The notes beneath the pieces were generated by a model that saw only the letters and a list, made by a program, of their open reading frames with translations, had not been told where the DNA came from and searched no databases. A stretch of 15,840 nucleotides of DNA from assembly GCA_001275005.1 (NCBI GenBank), contig JWZX01002864.1:1-15840 (forward strand), in the 5' to 3' direction. This DNA is from Chrysochromulina tobinii. Taxonomy: Eukaryota; Haptophyta; Prymnesiales; Chrysochromulinaceae. Both the position numbers and the translations under genes were made by a program. Shown in pieces: positions 1-7,853 of the stretch. Numbering within the stretch: the stretch's first letter is position 1; each line of letters opens with the position of its first letter.

Positions 1-92
1 CAGACGCGTAGCGGCCGGCAGTGCGGCCGGAGCCCCCGATAAGCTCGAGACGTGAGAGGCGGAGGCGGGCATGCGCAACGGCCGCGGCTGTA

Positions 93-179
93 CCGGTAAA
101 AAGACACCGGGGGGATTACCGGTACATACCGGGTTGGTGTACTGTACCGGTACAGTACCGGTAAGAAGGCCCCGGGGGG
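93..179. repeat. Clustered CCGGTA-rich repeat with two copies of a 22-bp motif
   Basis: Copy 1 (93-114) and copy 2 (158-179) share 19 of 22 positions: both begin CCGGTAA, carry AAG in the middle and end in a run of six G. A near-identical third copy lies at 12279-12298. Between the two copies are more TACCGGTA cores and a perfect palindrome at 139-158. The cluster ends about 120 nt before the ATG of the fucosyltransferase-like gene, so it lies in that gene's promoter or 5' UTR. It may be a regulatory element or a remnant of a dispersed repeat; the sequence does not decide. Confidence 0.7.
139..158. repeat. Perfect 20-bp palindrome
   Basis: The sequence GTACTGTACCGGTACAGTAC equals its own reverse complement over all 20 bases. 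It abuts copy 2 of the 22-bp motif. A dimeric protein could bind such a site, or it could form a small cruciform; neither is shown. Confidence 0.85.
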
Positions 180-181
180 AG

Positions 182-209
182 CCGGGACACACACGGGACA
201 CACACGGGA
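182..209 (+). repeat. GGGACACACAC tandem repeat
   Basis: Two consecutive 11-bp units GGGACACACAC followed by a partial third, directly downstream of the CCGGTA cluster and upstream of the first gene. Simple low-copy tandem repeat with no evident function. Confidence 0.7.
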
Positions 210-302
210 CAACTGCACACCAACCGAAGGCATGTAACGACTCCGTCAGGAACATCTTTTCCTTTTTTGACGTGTCTGCGGAACTCGCGTTCATCGATCA
301 CG

Positions 303-1997
303 ATGTTGTCGTCTGTGCGAGCTCGTTCGAGCGCGGCCACATCCGCTTCGGACGGTGGATCGGCGACCGACGACGTAGACGAGCAGCATCCCGACAGACC
401 GGCCGAGTCCGTGCGAATCAAGTGCCGCGTCGTTTTCTTGTCTGCGCTCCTTGCCAGCAGCTTCTTTGTGGTGTTAGTTGCATCTCTTCTGACCGTCGAC
501 GCGGACGCTGCCGACGCACCCGCAACACTAGGGACACTAACGCCGCAAGCCGAGGCCGCGCATGGACATTGCATAATCGACGAGCTACTCTCAAAGGAAC
601 CCGACCACTCGGACGGCACCGGCACCTGGCGCACGGCTGTCGACGGCGAACGCTTCCTGCTCTATGCGCCACAGTTTGGCTTGGGTAACCAGCAGATCAC
701 GCTGCGCAACGCCGTCATCTGGGCGCTGGTCCTCAACCGCACGCTCGTGTTGCCACATCTGCTCAGCCACTCGGGCTGTTCCAATGCGACTTTGTGTGCA
801 TCGTCGCCGCAAGAGATGGCGACGCATGATGCCGCATTTACGCTCGAGCAGAGCGCGATGACCAATCTCGCACCGTTGCGCGTGATCGAGATGACCCGAT
901 TCTTGCAGCTGCGGCTGCGCCCTCGGCGTCTGCTTGTCTTGACGATCAAGGCGCGGTGGGCCTATCGGATGACCGACGAGTATTGGAGCCTCGTAGGTGT
1001 GACGTGGCACCGTGAGCAGCCAGCGCTCAACGTGCCTCTCAACGACCCGACGCTCAAAGATCCCTTCCGTCCGGCCGACATTCAGTCGAGCTTCCGAGGG
1101 TGTGGCCACCATGCGGTGCTCGCCTTCCGATCCCTCTTCGCCGCGGCCGACGTGGGCAAGGGCGTGCGGTGGCCCAGCCCGGGACAGCGGCGTGTCGACT
1201 CCGTCATCATGCCCACGCTCTACCGGCCGTCTCGCAGTCTGCTGCACGCGGCCGAGCGGCTCACGGGTGTACTGCGGGAGACGGCGTCCCGGAGCAGCGG
1301 TGGCGCGGTCACCAGTGGGTCGCAGCAGCAGCAGCAGCAGCCTGGCGCCACACGCGCTGGCACCACCGGCGGCACGGGTCAGGGGGTTGGAGGAGTGGCC
1401 ACGTTGCTGGCGTGCGTGCACATTCGGCTCGGCGACATCGTGCCGGACTGCAAGCGCTATGAGGAGGAGAGCAAGCTGGCCTCCGGGCGCGCGTGGGTCA
1501 AATCACACTTCCAAAAGGGCTACTCATGCCACCAGACCCCCGAGGCGCTCGAGGCGAACCTGAACGCGCTCCTCGCGCGAGTGCATCAAGCGAGCGGCGA
1601 GGTGAAGGACGGGGCGACTCGGCCTCGACCACTCGTCATCTACGCCGCCGTCGAAGACGCGACCGCGCTGGACCATCCACGCCTCCGGCCGTTCAACGTG
1701 AGCTCGCTCGCCTCGCTCAAAGCCTCAGGCGCCTTCGACGCCCCTATGCGCGAGTCGCTCAAGGCCTTACCCTCAGGGTTGCTTGACGTGCTGCTCGACC
1801 AGCTTGTGTGCGCGCGCGCGGAGCACCTCGTGCTGAACATTTTCTCGACCTTCTCGCAGATGATGCAGACGCGCATCGGGCTCGACCACGCCGACGTCGT
1901 CGGAGGATGGACCCGCGACCTGACCACGCGCCAGCAGGTCGCTCTGCACTTGGACGTGCGATATTGGCGAGCGGTGAATCAATTGGACCGGCGCTGA
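303..1997 (+). CDS. Type II membrane protein, GDP-fucose protein O-fucosyltransferase-like
   Basis: Single-exon gene, 564 aa from the ATG at 303; the open frame runs upstream but has no earlier ATG, and this ATG has A at -3. A short polar cytosolic tail is followed by one hydrophobic anchor (about residues 41-65, VVFLSALLASSFFVVLVASLL), giving the type II topology of Golgi or ER glycosyltransferases. The lumenal part has the three landmarks of the O-FucT fold: GLGNQ (126-130; GxGN-type nucleotide loop), HIRLGD (373-378; the conserved H-x-R-x-GD segment), and NIFSTFS with a later Arg (512-524; the STFS motif). Likely role: transfer of fucose, or a related sugar, from a GDP-sugar to protein or glycan in the secretory lumen. 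N-x-S/T sequons (NRT, NAT, NVS) support a lumenal location. A six-Gln run (341-346) and Gly/Thr-rich linker just before HIRLGD form a likely disordered insertion. The Gly usual before N in motif III is Leu here. Family fairly sure, substrate unknown. Confidence 0.78.
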   Translation: MLSSVRARSSAATSASDGGSATDDVDEQHPDRPAESVRIKCRVVFLSALLASSFFVVLVASLLTVDADAADAPATLGTLTPQAEAAHGHCIIDELLSKEPDHSDGTGTWRTAVDGERFLLYAPQFGLGNQQITLRNAVIWALVLNRTLVLPHLLSHSGCSNATLCASSPQEMATHDAAFTLEQSAMTNLAPLRVIEMTRFLQLRLRPRRLLVLTIKARWAYRMTDEYWSLVGVTWHREQPALNVPLNDPTLKDPFRPADIQSSFRGCGHHAVLAFRSLFAAADVGKGVRWPSPGQRRVDSVIMPTLYRPSRSLLHAAERLTGVLRETASRSSGGAVTSGSQQQQQQPGATRAGTTGGTGQGVGGVATLLACVHIRLGDIVPDCKRYEEESKLASGRAWVKSHFQKGYSCHQTPEALEANLNALLARVHQASGEVKDGATRPRPLVIYAAVEDATALDHPRLRPFNVSSLASLKASGAFDAPMRESLKALPSGLLDVLLDQLVCARAEHLVLNIFSTFSQMMQTRIGLDHADVVGGWTRDLTTRQQVALHLDVRYWRAVNQLDRR

Positions 1998-2497
1998 TTC
2001 CGATTGAATGCGCGCAAGTACGCAGTACGATCACAGGTTGTAGGCTCCACGGACGACTCTTCTCGAAGGGCAAAGGTGTGGTGTGGTGATGAGCGGAGCC
2101 GTGCATGCGGCATCTCCCGCCGAGCGTCACATCCGATCTCGGAAACATCGCACGAGACAGCACACACTGCTCACCGGCGCGACGCGCGCGTCGGATGTAC
2201 GATCCATTTTCATCGTCATCCGAACATTGCATCCGAACTGGTGGAATTATGGAATTAGCAAGAGTGGAATAGATCCGATCCGGCGCGGGGCGACTGTTGA
2301 ATGCATTTGCTCTTTGTAAGTGACTTCATCTCCAGCCCCTCACAGAGAGTCGGTTCTTTTCTATGGGCAGAGAGGCGGCAGGGAGTGTGAACTGAGCGGA
2401 AACCTTCTGCCGTGATGAGATCGTGATCTCTGCGCTGCGACTTTGCTCCCGACCGGCCGCCGCGATACACGCGTCGCGTCGCGACCGGACTTCAGAA
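1998..2497 (+). other. Intergenic region and probable 5' leader of the STI1-like gene
   Basis: About 500 nt between the fucosyltransferase stop and the next ATG. No convincing ORF, tRNA or rRNA. It holds a 14-bp perfect palindrome, CGACGCGCGCGTCG (2180-2193), and near its right end a textbook 5' splice site, GTAAGT (2316). Probably 3' UTR, promoter and 5' UTR. Confidence 0.5.
2316..2495 (+). other. Candidate 5' UTR intron of the STI1-like gene
   Basis: The donor TTT|GTAAGTGA is a consensus 5' splice site. The acceptor ACTTCAG ends two bases before the ATG at 2498. Splicing would remove 180 nt and leave a very short leader next to the start codon. Other AGs in the stretch (for example CTCCAG near 2334) could be used instead, so the 3' end is uncertain. 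Confidence 0.3.
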
Positions 2498-3145
2498 ATG
2501 CAGCAGCTTCTCATAACCCTCCTCGTGGCGTGTGGCCTCCTGGCCACTCTAGCCGAGGCGAGCGCGTCGCGCCTCAGCAGCAGCACATGCACCATCGAGC
2601 GCCTTAGCGTGCCCATCGTGCAGCAGTCGTGGCGTCGCCTTCGTGGCGGCGAGGAGGCCGACGGCGAGGAGGCCGACGGCGAGGATGCGACCGCCGACGA
2701 TGACCTGGATGAGGAGGACCTTGAGCCCACCGAATCCTCGGTAGTCGAGGACAATCCCTTTCTTGGCATGCCCGGCGCCAGTGTGGGTGCCGGTGGGCCA
2801 GGGCTACAGGACCTCGCGTCCACGCTGCAGGATCCGAAGATGCTGCAGGATGCGCTGCGGGAGCTGCAGGATCCAGCAGTGCAGCAGCAGGTCAAGGCGA
2901 TGATGGAGGACCCGGCCTTCCAGGAATCCATGAAGGCGTACATGGAGCAGATCATCAAGGATCCAATGTTCGAGTCGCTCAAGAAGCAGACAGAGGACAT
3001 GCTGCAACAGGAGGGCTTCATGGAGCAGATTCAAAAGGCCTTTGCCGAGGTGGGAGGGCCCGGCGGCTTGGCCGCCGCGCTGGGCGCGCTGGGCGGCCCT
3101 GCTGCCGCCGAGTCGACCGTCGAGGAGCCCGAGTCTGAGAAATGA
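2498..3145 (+). CDS. Secreted or plastid-directed acidic protein with STI1-like DP repeats
   Basis: 215 aa from the ATG at 2498; the frame is open further upstream but without ATG. Residues 1-23 form a clear signal peptide (MQQLLITLLVACGLLATLAEASA). A short Ser/Thr-rich basic segment follows, then LRGG at 48-51, an acidic stretch (52-80, including a doubled EEADG), and a helical domain (about 103-182) with Asp-Pro pairs at 112, 125, 138 and 155, each preceded by an amphipathic helix. This DP-repeat pattern, with Met and Gln-rich helices, resembles the STI1/heat-shock-chaperonin-binding domain of Hop/Sti1 and ubiquilin. The TPR, UBL or UBA parts of those families are absent. A Gly/Ala-rich segment and acidic tail end the protein. 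Inference: a co-chaperone-like protein that enters the secretory route, perhaps on to a complex plastid since the segment after the signal peptide could act as a transit peptide. There is no KDEL-type tail. Confidence 0.65.
   Translation: MQQLLITLLVACGLLATLAEASASRLSSSTCTIERLSVPIVQQSWRRLRGGEEADGEEADGEDATADDDLDEEDLEPTESSVVEDNPFLGMPGASVGAGGPGLQDLASTLQDPKMLQDALRELQDPAVQQQVKAMMEDPAFQESMKAYMEQIIKDPMFESLKKQTEDMLQQEGFMEQIQKAFAEVGGPGGLAAALGALGGPAAAESTVEEPESEK
2649..2683 (+). repeat. 15-bp in-frame tandem duplication coding EEADG
   Basis: Inside the acidic linker of the STI1-like gene the unit GAGGAGGCCGACGGC occurs twice in a row, followed by a partial third (GAGGAT). It adds five-residue acidic blocks without changing frame and probably arose by slippage. 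Confidence 0.7.
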
Positions 3146-3701
3146 GAGAGGCCACTCATCGGCATGGAGCATACGACGAGATGTGAGCTGGCTGTGCGAG
3201 CTGTGGGCGTATCGCGTATGCATGCGTATGCTCAATGCCGCTCCGGCGAGCTGAGGGCGAGAGGCCGGAGGATCGCCGGAGCGGAGAGGCCGGTCCTGCC
3301 CATACGCATCAGCCGCAGCCAAGCGTGCTCAAAGTTGGTGCTCTCATGTGGAGTGCGAGCTGCGACGGAGGTGTCTCGTGACTCCTGCTGTAAAGGTGCA
3401 TGCTCGAAAGTACAAAGTTACGGACCGAGTTACGTTTCTTAACAATGTTTGAATAACTAATAAGGCAGTCACTAAGCGGCTGAGTATGTGTGCCAGCGCC
3501 GAAAGACACAAAGTGGACGCGACCTCGGACCAATCCTCGGACGCTCCTGTGCCGTCCTGCGCTGCACCTAAGCTCACCTCTCCAGAAAAGTTTGTCACTT
3601 GCGCTCACCTCTAGACTTGACTTGACTTGACAGATTCCAAAATATGTGGACCCTGCTATGTTTTATCGAGTGTGAGTGTGAAGTCTCCCTTCGCCCTCCG
3701 A
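3146..3701 (+). other. Intergenic region before the armadillo gene
   Basis: About 555 nt with no supported gene. GC content falls around 3400-3480. A short tandem repeat, CTTGA three times (about 3614-3628), is followed by CAG, which could be the acceptor of a 5' UTR intron; no donor is convincing. Otherwise I see nothing specific. Confidence 0.4.
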
Positions 3702-4762
3702 ATGCAAACATTCAGGTTCGTGCTGCTCTGCGCGGCGCTTCTCCCGCTCGCCGCAGCCGTTTCACGCACGCGCCCGGAGGAGCAACAGCAGCAGCTCTCC
3801 GCCGCAGACGATCATGAGGCCCGCGCGCAGCAGTCTCTCGCCGACATGATTCAGGACGCGATTGCGATGCTCAAGCATGGCAGCTTGAGCGCCAAGGAGC
3901 AGGCAGCCGGCGGCATCGCACAGATGGCGGTCGAGACGACCATCTCGCAGCCCTTCCATCCACTCACCTTCCGCAACGCATGCGTGAAGGCGGGTGTGAT
4001 CGACCAGCTCGTGCTGCTCCTCGCCGGTCCGGACACATCGGAGACGACGGCCGCACGCTACTACGCGCTTGCTGCGACTCGAAGCGATCGCGACCGACGA
4101 CCCGAGCACCGAGCTCGACAATGGGCACGCGCTCGCTGCTTGCAATGCTGGCGCCGTGCCACCCGTGGTTCGGCACCTCGTGTCGGGTGACCAAAGGCTG
4201 CAGGTGGCGGCGGCGGCTTGCGTTGCCGTGCTAGCTGAGAATCCCGTGTGCCAGAGTACGCGGCTAGAGCGCGACGCGCGCGGCCGAGGCGCGCTCACGT
4301 GATTGCCCGCGGCGATGCGCGCGCGTCACACTCACGTCCCACGCGCGCCTTGACCCTCGCTCCGCCGCAGCTCTGCTTCTGGCCAACGGCGCAGTCAACC
4401 CGCTGATCACCCTGAGCAGCTACGGCAGTGACGCAGCCAAGCTGCGCGCCATCGCGGCGCTCGACCAGCTGGCGCTCAACAACCCGGCGGCGCACGAGGC
4501 GATTGCGCAGGGCGGCGGTCTCAAGCTGCTCAAGGGCGTGCAGCGCTTTGGCGGCGAGACGCTGCGTGAGGCGACTGCGGACTTGCTTCGGGGCGTCGAG
4601 GCGCCTGACACCCTCACGGTGGCGGTGGACACCGCGAGCCACGCGCGGCAGGCGCACCAGGCGCGCCTCAAGCACAGCAAGGTGTGGCGCGGCGCAACGC
4701 CCGTTGCGCGCGCGCAGGCGCCGCAGCAAATGATGCAGAGCGGGGAGAGCACGGGACCGTGA
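3702..4762 (+). CDS. Secreted armadillo-repeat protein, one intron and an apparent frame break
   Basis: Starts at ATG 3702 with a signal peptide (about residues 1-19, MQTFRFVLLCAALLPLAAA), then a Gln run and an armadillo-type helical array: AGVIDQLVLLLAG, then AGAVPPVVRHLVSGD with AAAACVAVLAENPVC, then NGAVNPLITLSSYGSD with RAIAALDQLALNNPAAHEAI. These match the ARM pattern of a Gly-Ala/Val-Ile-Pro-Leu-Val helix followed by an Ala-rich helix ending L.NLA. The first 125 or so codons are in one frame; from about 4074-4080 the homology moves to the next frame, as if one extra base were present. Exon 1 runs to 4255 and exon 2 from 4371 to the TGA at 4762. With the shift allowed for, the product is about 314 aa. 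Either a sequencing or assembly error, or a genuine broken allele. ARM proteins are protein-binding scaffolds; a secreted or plastid one has no assignable partner here. Confidence 0.65.
4070..4085 (+). other. Apparent +1 frameshift inside the armadillo repeat
   Basis: Upstream reading gives ARYYALAA, the start of an ARM helix. In the same frame the text then becomes Arg-rich and stops at 4190, whereas the next frame continues ARM-like (EAIATDDPSTELDNGHALAA) to the splice site. One surplus base near GCGACTC accounts for it. Neither frame has a stop close to the junction, so the exact base cannot be fixed. Confidence 0.6.
4256..4370 (+). other. Intron of the armadillo gene (GT-AG, 115 nt)
   Basis: Donor CCAGA|GTACGC and acceptor TCCGCCGCAG. 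The phase-1 junction joins ENPVCQ to TLLLANGAVNPL, restoring a full armadillo repeat. Without splicing the frame ends at the TGA at 4300-4302. Confidence 0.7.
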
Positions 4763-4867
4763 AGAACGAGGACCGTGAACGAGGCCCACTAAGACTAACG
4801 ACCCGACGACCGAGTATGTCCCGGCGACCGGGGTAAATTGAGGCTCGTTAGAAAGAAACCAAGACCT

Positions 4868-4891
4868 GATTCAATTACGACACGATTGAAT
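4868..4891. repeat. Short AT-rich inverted and direct repeat
   Basis: ATTCAAT (4869-4875) and ATTGAAT (4885-4891) are inverted copies separated by nine bases, and each is followed by TACGA. It lies in the gap between the convergent armadillo and channel genes, where 3' UTRs are expected. Confidence 0.45.
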
Positions 4892-4925
4892 TACGATGCG
4901 ACGTATCGATCTGACCGGACGGTAA

Positions 4926-4970
4926 CTGACCCGCGGTGGGACCGGGGGGCGCTGCCCCGGCTGCGGTCAG
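4926..4970. terminator. GC-rich hairpin between convergent genes
   Basis: Outer arms CTGAC-CCGC (4926-4934) and GCGGTCAG (4963-4970) pair with one bulged C; inner arms CCGGGG (4942-4947) and CCCCGG (4955-4960) pair around a 7-nt loop. The pairing is seen directly. A role in 3'-end formation or in keeping converging polymerases apart is inference; no U-run is present and eukaryotic termination does not need one. Confidence 0.4.
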
Positions 4971-5097
4971 CCAGGTCGCAGGATGCGTCCCCAGGAGAGC
5001 GATACACAGCGATATGAGCATGTATGAGGTGAGCCCCCTTGACAACGACATATTGAATGCGATTACGCACGCGAGCAGGCCGCGCCCCCGCACACCC

Positions 5098-7853
5098 TCA
5101 CAGAGGCTTCGTGCTCGAGCTCCTGCTCGGGGAGGGTGGCGAGATCAAGATCCTCCTCGGGGAGGTAGGCGAGTCCTCTGGCTGCGACGCGGCATTGCCG
5201 GGGCCCGCGGCGAGCCCTGCCTTGAGCTCGGCTAGCAGTGCACTCACGCGTGCTTCAGCCTGTTGGATTGCGGCAAGCGTGGCCGCCGTCGGCATCGTCG
5301 GCATCTTCTCTCGGCTGTCGGCAACTGGCGACCTGGCCTTGCGGATGTCTCCCCAAATGGGCGACTCTATGGGCGACTCGAAGGGGCCGACTTTGCCGTT
5401 TTCTTCTGCGGTAGTCGTTTCTCTCGTCTCGCTCTCGTCTTGTCTCCTTACTTGTGTCCATGGAGATGAGACGTACGAAGATGGAACCGTTGACCCCGCA
5501 GCGCACCGCGCCATGATCGAGCCGCCCTGAAACAACGAGATCTTGAGGAACTTCCTCCAACGTTTCTGTACGATGAGGGCGGCCCAGCTGGTGGATCCCC
5601 TGTGCTGCATGCTGATCATGAAGCGCATCATGACCATGGACAGGCGATCCTTCTTGTCCATGGTGACTTTGACCATCTCCACCAGCGAGCGCGCAGACTT
5701 ATAATTCTTGTCGAAGAGATCGAGAATGCCCTGCTTCGTCAGGAGAAGCATCTCGGTCGGCCCTGAGGCCACCATCGTCACGGATCGACGCCGCCCCGTG
5801 AGCACCGACTCGCCGAGGCAGCCGTTGAAAACCGTCCGCATCACCTCCACGTTAGAGCTGTCACGCATGAGCGTGATCTCAGCGATGGGTGTGTACTTGG
5901 CGATGGGCACGACGCACGCGGACGTGTAGACCAGGACCTCACCGGACAGGAGGAAGAAGAGGGCGCGGGAGGGCTCGCCGCGCTTGAAGACAACCTCCCC
6001 TTTGACGTACGAGACGTTCCGAATCAGTGGGAAAACATCCATTTGGAATTCGGGAGTGAGGTCCTTGAACAGTGGCAGGTTTCCGAGGGTCATGCGCAGC
6101 ACGAAGGAGGTCACCTCGTTGCGCAGCGAGGGCGAGAGCCCATCGAGCAAGGCGAGCTCGTCGAATGCCGACTTCTTCTGGTAGTAGAACTTGTAGTGCT
6201 TCTTGAAGCGGACGGCAAGGCCCCTGGGGAGGGAGCGCCATGTAACGTACTCCTTCACTTGATCGAACTGGAAGGGGAGCCCGAGGACAACGTGGGGAAG
6301 GAGGCGTGGGGAAGAAGGCGTGGGGAAGGAGGCGTGGGGAAGGAGGCGTGGGGAAGGAGGCGTGGGGTAGGGGCGAGCGGGACGAGACGGTGAGAGGCTC
6401 GCGAAAGCAGCGGGGGGCACGGGGCCGGGGGCCGCGGGGCGGGACACGGGGAGTCGGGGCACGACGCAGCGCGCTGCCCGGGGTGCAGCCGCACCTTCTC
6501 CTCGACGATGGCCTGCGTGCGGTCCATCGCCGCGACGAGCGAGCTCATGTTCGACATCATGTATCCGAAGACGAGAGCAGACACGAGCATGGAGCCGACG
6601 CCGAAAGTCCGCTCGCTGTCGTTGACCGGTACCACGTCGCCGTAGCCGACAGTGGTGAGCGTGGTGACCGCCCAGTAGATGGAGTAGATGTACTGGACCT
6701 CCAAGGGCGTGTCATCCTGCACGGCGCGCCCGTCGTCGTACACCCGCGCCCACGTGGGCACCTCCGGGTCCCCGCTGTTGATCATGTGCATACCGAACCA
6801 AAAGCACCCGAGCACGTGCGCCAGGAACAGGACCTTCAGGACCATGAAGATGATCCGCGTGAAGCGCAGGTTCATGTCCGTGGCGTTCTCGAGCACCTCG
6901 ACGTACTCGTCGATTTTGAGCAGCCGGAGCAGCCGAAGCAGCCGAAACAGCCGAAGCATGCGTAGCAGCCCGAGCGCACCCGAATGGCCCGCAGCGCCGT
7001 ACCAGGCGACGTCGATCAGCTCGACGGGCACCGAGCCAGGCAAGTCCAGCCAGAGCCACGACTCCGAGTACCGTTTCGCGATGCGCCGGCGGGAGAGCAC
7101 CCACTTGCCCTTGATTGGGTCGAAGAAGACGGTGTTAAAGTTCGCGACTATGTCGAGCACGAAGATGATCGAGATGATGATCTCGAAACCGAGCCAATAG
7201 CCGGTGGCGTCCGCGCTGAAGCACACGCGCAGCGGCACCGTGAATGCCGAGTACATGATGAGGGCTAGTAGCAAGAGGTCCCACCACTCCCTCCAGAAAG
7301 ACGTGGGCAAGACCAGGCAGCGCGAGCGCAACTCCCTCTCGTGCGGAGCACCCTCACTGTCGGTCTCGTACTCCGTGCCGTCGTCGAGCTCATCGCTGCT
7401 CTTGCCGAACTGGCGCGACGAGGCGGGTACGATGCACACGTAGATCGCGCGGAACATGTGCTTCCAAAAGTATCCCAAGTGGTCCCAGCACTTCACTTGC
7501 CGCCACGGGTTACCTGGCAAGTCCACCTGCGCCACATGGAGTGCGCTGAGGATGTCGTGCATCTCATCGTACGCCTCTTGGTAGCGCCTTGTGGTATCGT
7601 TGTGTAGCGGCGTATTTGGCGCTCTTTTTTTACTGGAGCTCTTGGTCAGGAACTGCGGGGCTGGCGGAGGCACCTTTGGTGGTGATGGTATCAAAGGCTC
7701 GCTGGCGTCTTGCCGCTGAGGCGAGCGGGCCAGCGGGTGATACTGCGTGTTGTCGGCTCTGCTGTCCAGCAAGTCGCGCAGAATGGCGGAATTGCGGCGC
7801 GAGGGCGTGGCATACCCCGAGCTGCTGGATGTCGCCGAAGGCGATTGAGGCAT
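5098..7853 (-). CDS. Voltage-gated K+ channel with cyclic-nucleotide-binding domain
   Basis: Two exons, 7853-6495 and 6267-5098, give 842 aa from the first ATG. A disordered Ser/Pro-rich N terminus precedes six transmembrane segments: S1 about 191-212, S2 219-241, S3 265-284, S4 294-313 with Arg or Lys at every third position (RMLRLFRLLRLLRLLK), S5 333-354, the pore with TTVGYGD (400-406; K+ selectivity filter), and S6 415-438. Exon 2 supplies the C-linker (454-515), a CNBD (about 519-638) whose phosphate-binding cassette reads GESVLTGRRRSV (605-616) and keeps the Gly-Glu and Arg, then an IQ-like calmodulin site (VQKRWRKFLK, 686-695) and a Ser/Pro-rich tail with a short coiled coil. It belongs to the plant AKT/KAT, EAG and HCN superfamily; GYGD fits K+ selectivity. 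Likely in the plasma or an internal membrane, gated by voltage and tuned by cAMP/cGMP and possibly Ca2+-calmodulin. Upstream in-frame codons are non-ATG. Confidence 0.88.
6268..6494 (-). other. Intron of the K+ channel gene (GT-AG, 227 nt)
   Basis: Donor GAGAAG|GTGCGG and acceptor CCCCTTCCAG, phase 0, joining VEEK to FDQVKEYVTW exactly where S6 passes into the C-linker. The length is not a multiple of three, so retention shifts the frame and stops soon after the acceptor, removing the C-linker and CNBD. Confidence 0.85.
6291..6370 (-). repeat. 14-bp minisatellite inside the channel intron
   Basis: Five full copies and one partial copy of CGTGGGGAAGGAGG on the plus strand, nearly exact (one A for G in copy 2). 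On the transcribed strand it reads as repeated CCTCCTTCCCCACG and ends about 23 nt before the acceptor, so it forms an extended pyrimidine tract. Confidence 0.9.

Noticed and set aside
71-688. Plus-strand 205-codon frame at the left edge
   Set aside because: Overlaps the real gene in another frame and begins in the repeat cluster; Arg/His-rich artefact.
591-1421. Long minus-strand frame (276 codons) opposite the fucosyltransferase-like gene
   Set aside because: Arg/His/Gln-rich text with no domain. It is the mirror of a GC-rich coding frame, starts with no proper context, and the plus strand has clear family motifs.
2326-3021. 231-codon minus-strand Ser-rich frame opposite the STI1-like gene
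   Set aside because: Long Ser runs arise from the GAGGAGG acidic codons of the plus-strand gene read backwards; no motif or start support.
6255-6494. Pro-rich C-terminal end of the channel after VEEK
   Set aside because: It is a translation of the intron and its minisatellite. The C-linker and CNBD in the other frame are joined by canonical splice sites.
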